The notes below the pieces were generated by a model that worked only from the letters and a program-made list of their open reading frames with translations, did not search any database and was not told where the DNA came from. A stretch of DNA of 64,000 nt from Rutidosis leptorrhynchoides (Eukaryota; Streptophyta; Magnoliopsida; Asterales; Asteraceae). Of this stretch, positions 10,933 to 20,307 are shown in pieces; the stretch's first letter is position 1, and each line of letters opens with the position of its first letter. The stretch lies in assembly GCF_046630445.1 (NCBI RefSeq), contig NC_092337.1, positions 363,326,001 to 363,390,000 on the forward strand, in the 5' to 3' direction. The translations under genes and the position numbers were made by a program.

Positions 10933-13380
10933 ATGTCTGATCAGGCAATGGCAATTACTTCCGGCGTTCAAAACATTTTACTATCTGATAGTGAATCAGG
11001 CAGTGCCAATCGTGCTCCTAGACTTGATAATACAAATGATTACATTAGATGGAGGGCTAGGTTCATGAATTACATTAGAGGCCTTGATCCTAGAATGTGG
11101 GATTTGATACAACATGAATATAAAGAGCCTTTAGGTACTGATGGTAATAGTAAAAAGTATGAAGATTATAGCATGACAGAAAAGGAAACATATGCCTTAG
11201 AATGTAGATGTTATGCTCAATTGACCCAGGGTTTAGACGGTGATATTTATCATCAATATCAAATGCACTTAACTTCATATTCTCTTTGGAATGCTATTAA
11301 GATAGGTGTCGAAGGAAATAAGGCGTATCGTGAAAAGAAAGCTAAAGTAATCAAAAGTGAATGGAAAAGGTTTGCTGCTCTAAGTCATGAAACGTTAGAA
11401 GAGACAATCATTCGTTATCGTCATCTTGTCTCTGAATTGGGTAACTTAGGTGTAGAAGTTACAGAACAGAAAGCTATCAAACAATTAACAGATGGTTTAC
11501 CACACAAGTGGGATGCGTTTATTGAACAGATAGAAGACAGAGCTTCGTCTGCTGGTGAATCACTGACCCTAGATAAATTCACATCAAAATTGATGGTAAA
11601 GGACTTGGATATGGAAACCAAGAAGAAATGTCTTGAGGGTCAGCAGAGTCCTATAATTTACAAAGCTGGTACTTCTGGATTGAGCAATGTTCATGCTCCC
11701 TTACAAACAGCGTTTGTTTCTAATGATAGTGCTGTAAATAGATCACAACCTGCTCAAAATGTGATGTTTCCAACCCATGTAAATAAGCCTAGTAGTACAA
11801 ATCAGTCCACCATTAGACAGGAGCCAAAAACTGTAGTTCTCAACACTGAGAATTTAAGAACTAGGCCCCTTTCAGTTGTAGAGGAAGATATGGCTTTAGT
11901 TGCTTTGGTAGTTAATTCTTATAATGAAATGGTTGGTGGTCAAATTGGTAATGCTCATTTAGAAGCAGAAGATTATGAGCAGATTGATGAGGATAAACTT
12001 GAAAAGATGGATATCCTCTGGGCTATGGGTAGTGTGATTAGACGAGCGAAGAAATTTCTGAAAAGGACAGGTCAACAGAGCTTAGGTGTTACTAGAGATA
12101 CTAAGTTAGGTTTTGATATGTCAAAAGTGAGGTGTTTTAATTGCAATGAGTTAGGACACTTCAAAAGAACATGTACCAGGCCACAGAAAACTGGTTTTCA
12201 CAACCCATTTCACAATCAATATAATAAGACAAAGGTTAATGTGCCAGTTGAAACAACGAGCAGTGATACTATCAGAAATGATAAAGTAAAAGGCTTAATT
12301 GCAACATATTCAGACGAAGGTTGTGATTGGACAGTATTTGCTGATTATGAAAATCATGCTAACGTTGTTAGAATGCCTAAGACCGAAGAAGAAACTGAAA
12401 GTGAGAAACAAGAGAGAGAGAAAGCTGGTTGTGTTGGTACTGCGAATGAATGCATGTGTTACATCTGCAAGATGGAAGCAAGAATTGAGCGAACTTATGC
12501 AATGATCAGATATGTTAGAAGAGGTGTTCTTAACAAGAGAGTGTATGAGAAGTTCAAGTACGCAATGCACAATGATGGCGATGTATGGACGGATTACAGT
12601 AGTTCGTCTTCATCAGATGGAGAAACTATTGTAGTAGATGATGTCAAGACTTCAGTTGAGTTGAATAATTCTGACTGTTCCAGTTCCAGTTCAGAATCTG
12701 AACCTGAATCAGAGACAGAAGAAAAGGAATATGCGTTCATGGCAAACACATCAAGTGACTCTAAGGTACAAACTGAATTTCCTTTGGTATGTAACGATTG
12801 TGCTGATCATAAGTTAGAAATTGCTAAACTTGAATCCATAGTTTCTAAATTGAATGATATCCCCTTAGGATGTATCTACTGTCCTGAAGTAAAACAGGAA
12901 CTTAGGATTGTTAAAGCAAGTTATCTTGAGGTAAAAGGCCTATACGAGACTAATTTAACTCAGTTTAACAATAAAAAGGAATTCAGGGAGACAATCAAAA
13001 CTCTAGAAAATCAAGTTCATGATTTAAGAGCTACAATTTCAGGTGACCAAAAGGCCATAATGATGTACTTAAATCAACTTGAATGTGCTAAGAGAGAAAA
13101 GGAAGAGTTTAAGATTAAGTATGAGTCAGAAAAGGCTAGAAATGACACTTGGCAGCGAATGTCATATGTCATTGACTATACTGTCTATAACAAGAATGAT
13201 GGTAAAAAGGGCTTAGGTTATAAAGAGTGTCCTCCTCCTCTTAGGAATGAGTACATTAATAAACCTTCTGATTCTTGCCTTAGTGAAATCCTAAGTGTTA
13301 AGCCTGTAGAGAATGAAAAATCAGACATCACTAAGCCGGTTGTTAAAGACTTAGCTGAGGACAGTAAATCTGATTCATAG
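10933..13380 (+). CDS. gag: Sirevirus Gag (long form)
   Basis: The 815-codon ORF starts at the first ATG after the leader array. Residues 30-230 form the copia Gag domain, with the WRARFMNYIRG, YSLWNAIK and TDGLPHKWDAFIEQIE blocks. A CCHC zinc knuckle is at about 401-414 (CFNCNELGHFKRTC). A Ser/acid-rich stretch at about 555-605 follows, and the C-terminus is predicted coiled coil (about 620-740), as in other sireviruses with extended Gag. It would form the virus-like particle and bind RNA. The ORF ends at an in-frame TAG (13378-13380), and the same frame stays open for 265 more codons, including a second zinc knuckle. The TAG may therefore be a lesion (a CAG to TAG change would suffice) or a readthrough site. 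Confidence 0.9.
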   Translation: MSDQAMAITSGVQNILLSDSESGSANRAPRLDNTNDYIRWRARFMNYIRGLDPRMWDLIQHEYKEPLGTDGNSKKYEDYSMTEKETYALECRCYAQLTQGLDGDIYHQYQMHLTSYSLWNAIKIGVEGNKAYREKKAKVIKSEWKRFAALSHETLEETIIRYRHLVSELGNLGVEVTEQKAIKQLTDGLPHKWDAFIEQIEDRASSAGESLTLDKFTSKLMVKDLDMETKKKCLEGQQSPIIYKAGTSGLSNVHAPLQTAFVSNDSAVNRSQPAQNVMFPTHVNKPSSTNQSTIRQEPKTVVLNTENLRTRPLSVVEEDMALVALVVNSYNEMVGGQIGNAHLEAEDYEQIDEDKLEKMDILWAMGSVIRRAKKFLKRTGQQSLGVTRDTKLGFDMSKVRCFNCNELGHFKRTCTRPQKTGFHNPFHNQYNKTKVNVPVETTSSDTIRNDKVKGLIATYSDEGCDWTVFADYENHANVVRMPKTEEETESEKQEREKAGCVGTANECMCYICKMEARIERTYAMIRYVRRGVLNKRVYEKFKYAMHNDGDVWTDYSSSSSSDGETIVVDDVKTSVELNNSDCSSSSSESEPESETEEKEYAFMANTSSDSKVQTEFPLVCNDCADHKLEIAKLESIVSKLNDIPLGCIYCPEVKQELRIVKASYLEVKGLYETNLTQFNNKKEFRETIKTLENQVHDLRATISGDQKAIMMYLNQLECAKREKEEFKIKYESEKARNDTWQRMSYVIDYTVYNKNDGKKGLGYKECPPPLRNEYINKPSDSCLSEILSVKPVENEKSDITKPVVKDLAEDSKSDS

Positions 13381-14175
13381 TATGGAAAAGTTTCAGAGTT
13401 TGTGACACCAAAATCCAAACCAATTACTATCCTGAAAAATCCATTGAATGCTAGTAAGGCTAGTGAAAGCGGACAACCCACACCTAGAAAACAAGTAAAC
13501 TCTAGGAACGCTAATGGAAAGAAAATATTTCAGACACCTGTCAAGTATCAGCAGGGACTCAACCTAGATAAAGAATATGTTCTTACACAAGCACCTGAAG
13601 AACTATTTAATAAAAGGAGCCCTAATACTAACAATGTGCCTAAATATGTGCATCCTAACCGTCGACCAGGCTTGAAACATCATGTTGAGAAGCCTATGTC
13701 ACCCATGAAACAGTCTTTTCCCAATAAGCATCTGAGTTCAAAAACACGTACAAAAGAAACTCAAAACTGTAATAAATGTGGGAAAAAGGGTCATTGTGCT
13801 GTTAACTGTCAACAGCGTTGGAAAACACCAAAAAGAAAATCTGACACTGAAACGAAAACTACACACTATGCTTCTAGTTCCAGTTCCATAGGTACTTCAA
13901 GTAATAGTTCAAAAGGTTTTTATAAACCAAAGTCAAATTCTATTGCTAATTCATCCACAAGGGTACAGTCAGGTGTGAATAAAATTTTTCAAACGAATGA
14001 CTATTATGAGAAATCTGTTGGTAAACGTACCGTTTGGAAGCCTAAAACCGAGACAAAGGTTGTTGACAAGTCCAATGATCCATCAAGATCAAAGGGTCAA
14101 TGGATGGATGTGCAAGTTATTGGTGTCGATGGGAAACCCACTACCATTCGGGCATGGGTGTCCATCTCAAACTAA
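13381..14175 (+). CDS. Gag C-terminal extension after an in-frame TAG, second zinc knuckle
   Basis: This is the same frame as gag, directly after the TAG, open to TAA at 14173. It contains a second CCHC knuckle (CNKCGKKGHCAVNC, encoded from 13768), a basic and Ser-rich linker, and a WMDVQVIGVDGKP block just before the stop. It is normally continuous with Gag in this family, so I regard it as the Gag tail and Gag-Pol linker. The pol frame is -1 relative to it and overlaps it from 14100. A pyrimidine tract ending TTGTTGTGCAG at 14195 sits exactly at the frame change. Confidence 0.75.
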   Translation, partial: YGKVSEFVTPKSKPITILKNPLNASKASESGQPTPRKQVNSRNANGKKIFQTPVKYQQGLNLDKEYVLTQAPEELFNKRSPNTNNVPKYVHPNRRPGLKHHVEKPMSPMKQSFPNKHLSSKTRTKETQNCNKCGKKGHCAVNCQQRWKTPKRKSDTETKTTHYASSSSSIGTSSNSSKGFYKPKSNSIANSSTRVQSGVNKIFQTNDYYEKSVGKRTVWKPKTETKVVDKSNDPSRSKGQWMDVQVIGVDGKPTTIRAWVSISN

Positions 14176-17100
14176 CTTCTTTTCTTGTTGTGCAGGTCGC
14201 CTACGATCCGAGTAGAAATACCTGGATTGTTGATAGTGGGGCGTCCCGGCACATGACAGGAAACATGTCCTTACTTTCTAATGTCAAATCAGTAAATGGA
14301 GGATCTGTTTCTTTTGCAGGAGATGAAGGAGGTTTTATTACAGCTCAGGGTGTGATTGCTAATGCTAATGTTAGTTTTGATAAAGTGAATTTTGTGAAGC
14401 AGATGTCAAATAATCTGCTGTCAGTTTCGCAAGTAGCAGATAAAAAGCATAAGGTTGCTTTTGATGATCAAAGATGCTACATTTTGAAGAAAGAGTATGT
14501 AATACCGGAAGAGATGATTCTTATGACAGCTCCCAGAAATAAAGATTTTTATATTTTGGATATGTCAACAGCCCATGTTAAAGCTGCAACAGGTCTTCAA
14601 GCTTTCATATCCAAAGCTACAGAACAAGAATCAATTTCATGGCACAAGCGTATGGGTCATTTGAGCTTGAGAAAGATGAACAATCTTGTTCATAATAATC
14701 TGATTGAGGGAGTAAATGTTAAGAGTTTTCAAATTCCTGAAGGATGTCTTCCGTGTAAGAAAGGCAAACAGACTAAAAAGTCACATGCAATAAAGAAACA
14801 TCATTCAATTGTTGTTCCTCTAGAGTTGTTACATATGGATCTTTTTGGTTCGATTAATCGAACAAGCATCTCTGGAGATTCATATTGTTTAGTAGTGACT
14901 GATGAATACTCACGATACTCTTGGGTAGTGATGTTAAAGAAGAAGTCTGACACATTTGAAAATATAAAGTTGTTGTTTTTGAAGCTGGAATCTTTGTACA
15001 AGTTAAAGGTTAGGAAGACTCGAACAGATAATGGTACTGAATTCAAGAATCAGCAGATGGAGAGTTTCTGTAACGAGAAAGGCATTACACAACAGTTCAG
15101 TCCAGCTTATACTCCGCAATCAAATGGTGTTGCTGAAAGACGTAACAGAACGTTAATTGAAACTGCGAGAACTATGTTAGCCGATTCAAGTTTACCGGTT
15201 AACTTCTGGAGTGAAGCTGTGGCTACAGCATGTTATACAATGAACCGATTGTTAGTAGTCAAGAGACATGGAAAGACTTGCTATGAATTGCTACATAAAA
15301 GGAAACCTAACATTAAACATTTCGAACCCTTTGGTGCACCGTGTTCAATCATGATACGAGATACTGGAGGAAAATTTAATCCTAAGGCTGTTCCTGGTAT
15401 ATTTCTTGGTTATGGGAATCCAAACAAAAGAGTTTTCAACACTGTATCTAAACATGTTGAAGAACATTTCGAAGTAGATGTTCAAAGAAATGCTGCTATT
15501 CCTGCTGGGAAAGGTTTTTCATGGCAGTTTGATTATGAAGATTTGTTTGATTCTTTTGGTCTTCCGTCTGTTGCTACTGATGATGAAGTTATTGCAAGAT
15601 TACTGAATGAAATGCAGACGTCTCCATCACAAATGGTTCCGAAATCTCAAACGGCACCACAACATCACCCAGTGCCGCAACAACAACTTGTTCAAGATGA
15701 TGAAGAATCAGGTGATTATCAAGATGATCCATCTTATGATGGATCTGATTCTGAAGAGGAGTCACAACCTATAGACAGTGGTGAAAGTTTTCATAATCTG
15801 CCACAAATTGTAGAAGTTCAGGAAGAACAACCAGAACCTGAAGGTGTTCGTAGATCATCACGAACAGTTGTCCTACCTCGACACTTAGATGATTTTATTG
15901 TTGATTCGAAAGGAGTTTCTGGAGCACCATCAAATGATGCCTCAACGTCTGAAAATCAGAAAGCTTCAACTGAGAATGTTATGCAAGCTTTCTATTCTTC
16001 ACTAAATAGGTCAGGCAAACTCTTCTTACATGCATATTCATGCTTTGTGTGTCAAATTGAACCAAATTCTGTTGAGGAAGCTCTTCTTTATGATGATTGG
16101 GTAAATGCCATGCAAGAAGAGCTTTTGCAATTCAAGCATTTAGGAGTATGGAAACTAGTGACTCCGCCTCATGGTTGCAAACCTTATGGGCTTCGATGGG
16201 TATGGAAGAATAAAAAAGACGAGCAAGGTATTGTAATTCGAAATAAAGCTAGACTGGTTGTGAAGGGATATCAACAGATCCCTGATATAGATTATGATGA
16301 AGTATTTGCACCAGTGGCTAGACTTGAGGCAATTCGAATATTTTTGGCATTCGCATCTTTTAAAGGCTTCAAGGTCTATCAAATGGATGTCAAAAGCGCC
16401 TTTTTGTACGGGACTCTCAATGAGACCGTGTTTGTTAAGCAACCACCGGGTTTTACAGATCCACACTCTCCAGAAAAGGTATATCGTCTAGAAAAAGCAC
16501 TGTATGGGCTTCATCAAGCTCCAAGAGCGTGGTATGGTACGTTGTCCAACTATATGATTGATAATGGTTTTAGAAGAGGTGTCATCGATCAGACACTTTT
16601 CATCAAAGAAAAGGGCAAGCATATAATGCTAGTACAGGTGTACGTGGATGATATTATCTTTGGATCTAAAGATAAGACGATGGTGGATGATTTTGAGGAG
16701 GTAATGCAGAAACGGTTCAAGATGAGTTCAATGGGAACTATCAAATTCTTCCTTGGTATTCAGGTTGTACAAACAAATCAGGGTACCTTTTTACATCAGA
16801 CAAAATATGTATCAGATATTCTGAAAAGATTCAAAATGGAAGATGAACGTCCTGCAAGGACGCCGCTATCGGTGAATCACGGGATTACACTGGATAAGGA
16901 AGGTGATAAGGTTGATCAAACCTTATATAGAGCCATCATTGGTTCGTTGATGTATCTAACAGCGTCTCGCCCTGATATCTTGTTCGCAGTTTGTTTATGT
17001 GCTCGCTATCAAGCAAATCCGAATGTACATCATTTGCTTGTGGTGAAAAAGATTATGCGTTATTTAAAGCAAACTCCGAATTTGGGCCTATGGTATCCCT

Positions 17101-17615
17101 GTGATAATGATTTTGTACTGACGGCTTATAGTGATTCCAACTATGGTGGATGCAAGAAAGATTTTAAGTCAACATCAGGAGGTTGTCAATTCCTTGGAAT
17201 CAGACTAGTTACATGGCAGTGCAAGAAGCAGACAGCAGTGGCCTTATCCACTTGTGAAGCTGAATACATTGCTGCAGCAAGCTGTGCATCTCAGGTTGTG
17301 TGGATACAACAGCAGCTTCGTGACTACGGTTTGAATATTTCTAACACTCCTATTTTTGTTGATAATTCTGCTACCATAGCTATTACGAAAAATCCTGTGA
17401 ATCATTCTAAGACCAAACACATAGGGATTAAATATCATTTTATTCGAGACTGTTATGAGAAAAGGCTAATTGATGTTATCCAAATTGGCACAACTACGCA
17501 AAGGGCTGATCTTTTCACAAAAGCTTTTGATAAACCACGTTTTGATTTCTTGTTAACTGAGTTAAGTGTCAAAATATTGTCAGATGTCGTTCCTGACGAA
17601 GAGACCAACGAGTAA
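14100..17615 (+). CDS. pol: Sirevirus Pol (protease, integrase, reverse transcriptase, RNase H)
   Basis: The open frame is 1171 codons, but its first 32 or so probably belong to the overlap. The protease motif DSGAS is at 45-49. The pre-integrase zinc finger runs from about 182 (HKRMGH) to about 220 (CLPCKKGK). The integrase core has Asp at 247 (HMDLFG), Asp at 310 (TDNGTEF) and Glu at 346 (GVAERRN), which is correct D,D-35-E spacing. RVT_2 reverse transcriptase spans about 700-940, with YVDD at 848-851. RNase H spans about 1000-1135, with DSNYGG, STCEAEY and HSKTKHI. All catalytic residues I can check are present, and the domain order (integrase before RT) defines Ty1/copia. The frame relation to gag is -1; expression would need a frameshift or splicing. 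It acts in the virus-like particle to copy and integrate the element. Confidence 0.93.
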   Translation: MDGCASYWCRWETHYHSGMGVHLKLTSFLVVQVAYDPSRNTWIVDSGASRHMTGNMSLLSNVKSVNGGSVSFAGDEGGFITAQGVIANANVSFDKVNFVKQMSNNLLSVSQVADKKHKVAFDDQRCYILKKEYVIPEEMILMTAPRNKDFYILDMSTAHVKAATGLQAFISKATEQESISWHKRMGHLSLRKMNNLVHNNLIEGVNVKSFQIPEGCLPCKKGKQTKKSHAIKKHHSIVVPLELLHMDLFGSINRTSISGDSYCLVVTDEYSRYSWVVMLKKKSDTFENIKLLFLKLESLYKLKVRKTRTDNGTEFKNQQMESFCNEKGITQQFSPAYTPQSNGVAERRNRTLIETARTMLADSSLPVNFWSEAVATACYTMNRLLVVKRHGKTCYELLHKRKPNIKHFEPFGAPCSIMIRDTGGKFNPKAVPGIFLGYGNPNKRVFNTVSKHVEEHFEVDVQRNAAIPAGKGFSWQFDYEDLFDSFGLPSVATDDEVIARLLNEMQTSPSQMVPKSQTAPQHHPVPQQQLVQDDEESGDYQDDPSYDGSDSEEESQPIDSGESFHNLPQIVEVQEEQPEPEGVRRSSRTVVLPRHLDDFIVDSKGVSGAPSNDASTSENQKASTENVMQAFYSSLNRSGKLFLHAYSCFVCQIEPNSVEEALLYDDWVNAMQEELLQFKHLGVWKLVTPPHGCKPYGLRWVWKNKKDEQGIVIRNKARLVVKGYQQIPDIDYDEVFAPVARLEAIRIFLAFASFKGFKVYQMDVKSAFLYGTLNETVFVKQPPGFTDPHSPEKVYRLEKALYGLHQAPRAWYGTLSNYMIDNGFRRGVIDQTLFIKEKGKHIMLVQVYVDDIIFGSKDKTMVDDFEEVMQKRFKMSSMGTIKFFLGIQVVQTNQGTFLHQTKYVSDILKRFKMEDERPARTPLSVNHGITLDKEGDKVDQTLYRAIIGSLMYLTASRPDILFAVCLCARYQANPNVHHLLVVKKIMRYLKQTPNLGLWYPCDNDFVLTAYSDSNYGGCKKDFKSTSGGCQFLGIRLVTWQCKKQTAVALSTCEAEYIAAASCASQVVWIQQQLRDYGLNISNTPIFVDNSATIAITKNPVNHSKTKHIGIKYHFIRDCYEKRLIDVIQIGTTTQRADLFTKAFDKPRFDFLLTELSVKILSDVVPDEETNE

Positions 17616-19586
17616 CTTCATTTTATGTGTTCTGCTTGCATAGCTGTATATACTGTGTGGTTATATTTCTTTTCTTTCTGATTGTTTCTGTGTGTTTAAA
17701 ATCTAAAAACCAAAAAGATTTTAGATTTTTAGTATTTTAGGGGGAGTAATGAATGCAACATCAGATATTCAGAAAATAAAAAAACGAGTTTGATCTATAT
17801 AAAAATGGGATACGGACTTAATCATAGAATGAGATGATCATAATCACAATCATGTAAATATCTTGATAAGGAACTCATGGAAAGGTTTACAGCGGTTGAG
17901 GGTAGTCACTTAATTACCACAGGTGCATACTTTAAAGAAAATTGTTGAGTAAATCAACAAAAGGTGAGGGTATCCCCTATCATGACGTATAATCTAGAAA
18001 CACATGATGTAGAATATCCCCAAGCAAATTCCAAATTGCTGCACCATTGAGTCTCATGACTAATTGGGATATTCAAGCGATCAATAAGCGTTGAAAATGT
18101 TCTAATTGACTATGCATACCGACTTCTATCAAACTTTAATTCTTGAATCGTACCTAAACTCCAAAATAGTAAGTTTATCTCAATAAGAGTGTCTTTCCTG
18201 TGAACGGGTTGAAAAGTGTGGTTCTATATTACAGACAGTCCATGAATGAATGATTTAAGTTAATTGATACACAAATGAAGAAAAGAGATCTTCATCGCAA
18301 GGAAGTCAATTCGAGAACTAAATCAAAGTCAAGACTGCAATGTGTTGTTTTAAAAAAAAAAAAAAATGGCACATTGCATATCAAGTTATTATATCATGAA
18401 AACAGAAGTGAAATCATGGAAGACGAAAATATCAAGGTCAAGATAATGATGAAATCGAGAAGAGAAGTCTTTGCAAGAATACAAATGAGTGTGAAGATTA
18501 CCAAGAAGAACTTAAATCATTCATACTTCAACAAAACCATTCTATTGGACTTATTATCATTGTCTGTGATATGGGACTGTACCCATTAAGGCCTAGACAG
18601 CGAAAGATGTTTTCAGAGAGATATTCTGAATACTCACTTATTAAGAAAGCTACGTCTTTCATTCCATTTCCTCCAATAACTTTAATAATAAAGAAGGAAT
18701 GAGATTGATAGCAGTTGGTTGATTGCATGATTGATAGAATATTGAATATACTATGAGATCCATCAGAATCATATGAATTGAAAAGTATACGTTACGATAG
18801 AAGCTAATGGCTGACAGGGATATTCCAAAATTACTATGAGAACCTTCCTGTTCAATTGGACCTAACGTATGTGTTTGTGGTAACGGAAAGCGTCAATAGA
18901 CTTGTGCTCAATTGACTACCTAAAAAATCGTGCGATCTCACATTGATGACTGAGTCTGTGATTGAATCTAACATAGCAATATGTTAATGTAATTAATTAA
19001 CTTGATCATCAAAATGTCTAAGAGGAAAGTCTGTAAAAGGTTGATGAAAATAGAAACCATGTTAAAATCATTTCTCTGTTATTGTTTGCTTTTACTTGTG
19101 AAATTTTGTGTACATACTGTTGTCTGAATGTTAATTGAACATGTATACATTTGGATAATTTAGCTTCCTTAGGTTTATGACTTACTGAAACTGCTTCCTG
19201 TAAATAACATGTTTTATGCCATACAATCTTGGATCTTTCTTAAGCTTGATCATTGACTTTCTGACATGAATTGTACTTCATTTGCATTGTTATTGTGAAA
19301 AGTTTTAAAATCCTAAAAACTACAAAAAGATTTTTCAGTGTGTTGATATTTATTTTGAAAAATACAAAAACATTTTATTTGTTTGCTTATGTGAATATGT
19401 GTATATTTCCTTGAAGTTACAAATTGTGTCTCGACGTCAAAAAGAAACGAACTACACATCTCAAATCATAAACCTGTTAAAGTCTTCAAAATGAAAATAT
19501 TTTGCGTGTAAAATCAGCCAGTGGAAGTGAATAGAAGGAATTATTGGGGTTTCTAAAACGCAAAACTATTTTATAAAGGGAAGAGA
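17616..19586. other. Sirevirus spacer between pol and ORF3
   Basis: About 2 kb without a convincing gene; the ORFs here are short and unlike known proteins. A purine tract at 17737-17747 (TTTAGGGGGAG) copies the tract preceding the 3' LTR (23143-23150), consistent with the multiple PPTs reported for sireviruses. Confidence 0.6.
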
Positions 19587-19750
19587 CAGTCGACCGATTT
19601 ATAACATAAGTCGGTCGATGTTGACAAAAGTCGACCGACTTACTCGTTTGTTATAATGTCGACCGTTTATCAAGTATGTCAACCGATTGTCACATATGTC
19701 GACCGACATAACACCAAAGTCGACCGATTGTCGAGCTGGGTATAAAAAGG
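19587..19750 (+). promoter_or_regulatory. Candidate ORF3 promoter: motif array plus TATA box
   Basis: Seven CGACCGA-type sites (19587-19735) are followed at once by GGTATAAAAAGG (TATA at 19741-19748). A transcript starting about 30 bases downstream would lead into the ORF3 leader. The arrangement, motifs then TATA, repeats that of the LTR. Function is inferred. Confidence 0.55.
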
Positions 19751-19888
19751 CCTCAGACGGCCGATTTTCTTTATTTCGTACGATTGTGTTGATTTACCAA
19801 AAAATTCTAACTTTGCAAGGAAGAGCTTTTGATCGTGTTTTTCGTATACATCTTTGAATTGTGATTCCAGCGCCGTTAACCAATCAAG

Positions 19889-20302
19889 GTAATTCTTTTT
19901 CAATCGAAAGTTATTGAAGTTTTCTTGTTTATTTTTCATTTTCGATTAAATTAGTGCGAATTAGGATCTGTTAGAGTTAGTTGAATACTAGATCATGTAT
20001 ATCGGCTTTCTCTGGATCGTTATTAGCCTTTGATTGAAACAAAACACCATAAAATTGGTGGATTTGAGTTTGGATCTGCGTTTTTGCTTCGTTAGATAAA
20101 TCGATCGATTGACTTCCTAAGTCGACCGATTTACCCTATGTCGGGCGACTTTTAAAGTCGATCGATTTGTATAAATGTCGGTCGACTGTCCTTGAAAATC
20201 GGCCGAATTACATAGTATGTCGACCGACTGTTGTTTCCTGTATTCTTTTTATGGTTTTCGATTTAACGCTTTTCGATTATTGTATATATGTTTGTATAGC
20301 AG
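19889..20302 (+). other. Candidate 5'-UTR intron of ORF3
   Basis: A donor TCAAG|GTAATT at 19888/19889 and an acceptor TTTGTATAGCAG ending at 20302 lie just before the ORF3 ATG at 20308. The 414-nt interval is T-rich near its 5' end and holds another seven divergent copies of the motif (20100-20232). This is the typical layout of a plant leader intron. Confidence 0.5.
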
Positions 20303-20307
20303 AATAA

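Noticed and set aside
14131..14137. GGGAAAC as a -1 slippery heptamer in the gag/pol overlap
   Set aside because: The gag frame reads it as GGG AAA C, not in the phase needed for simultaneous slippage.
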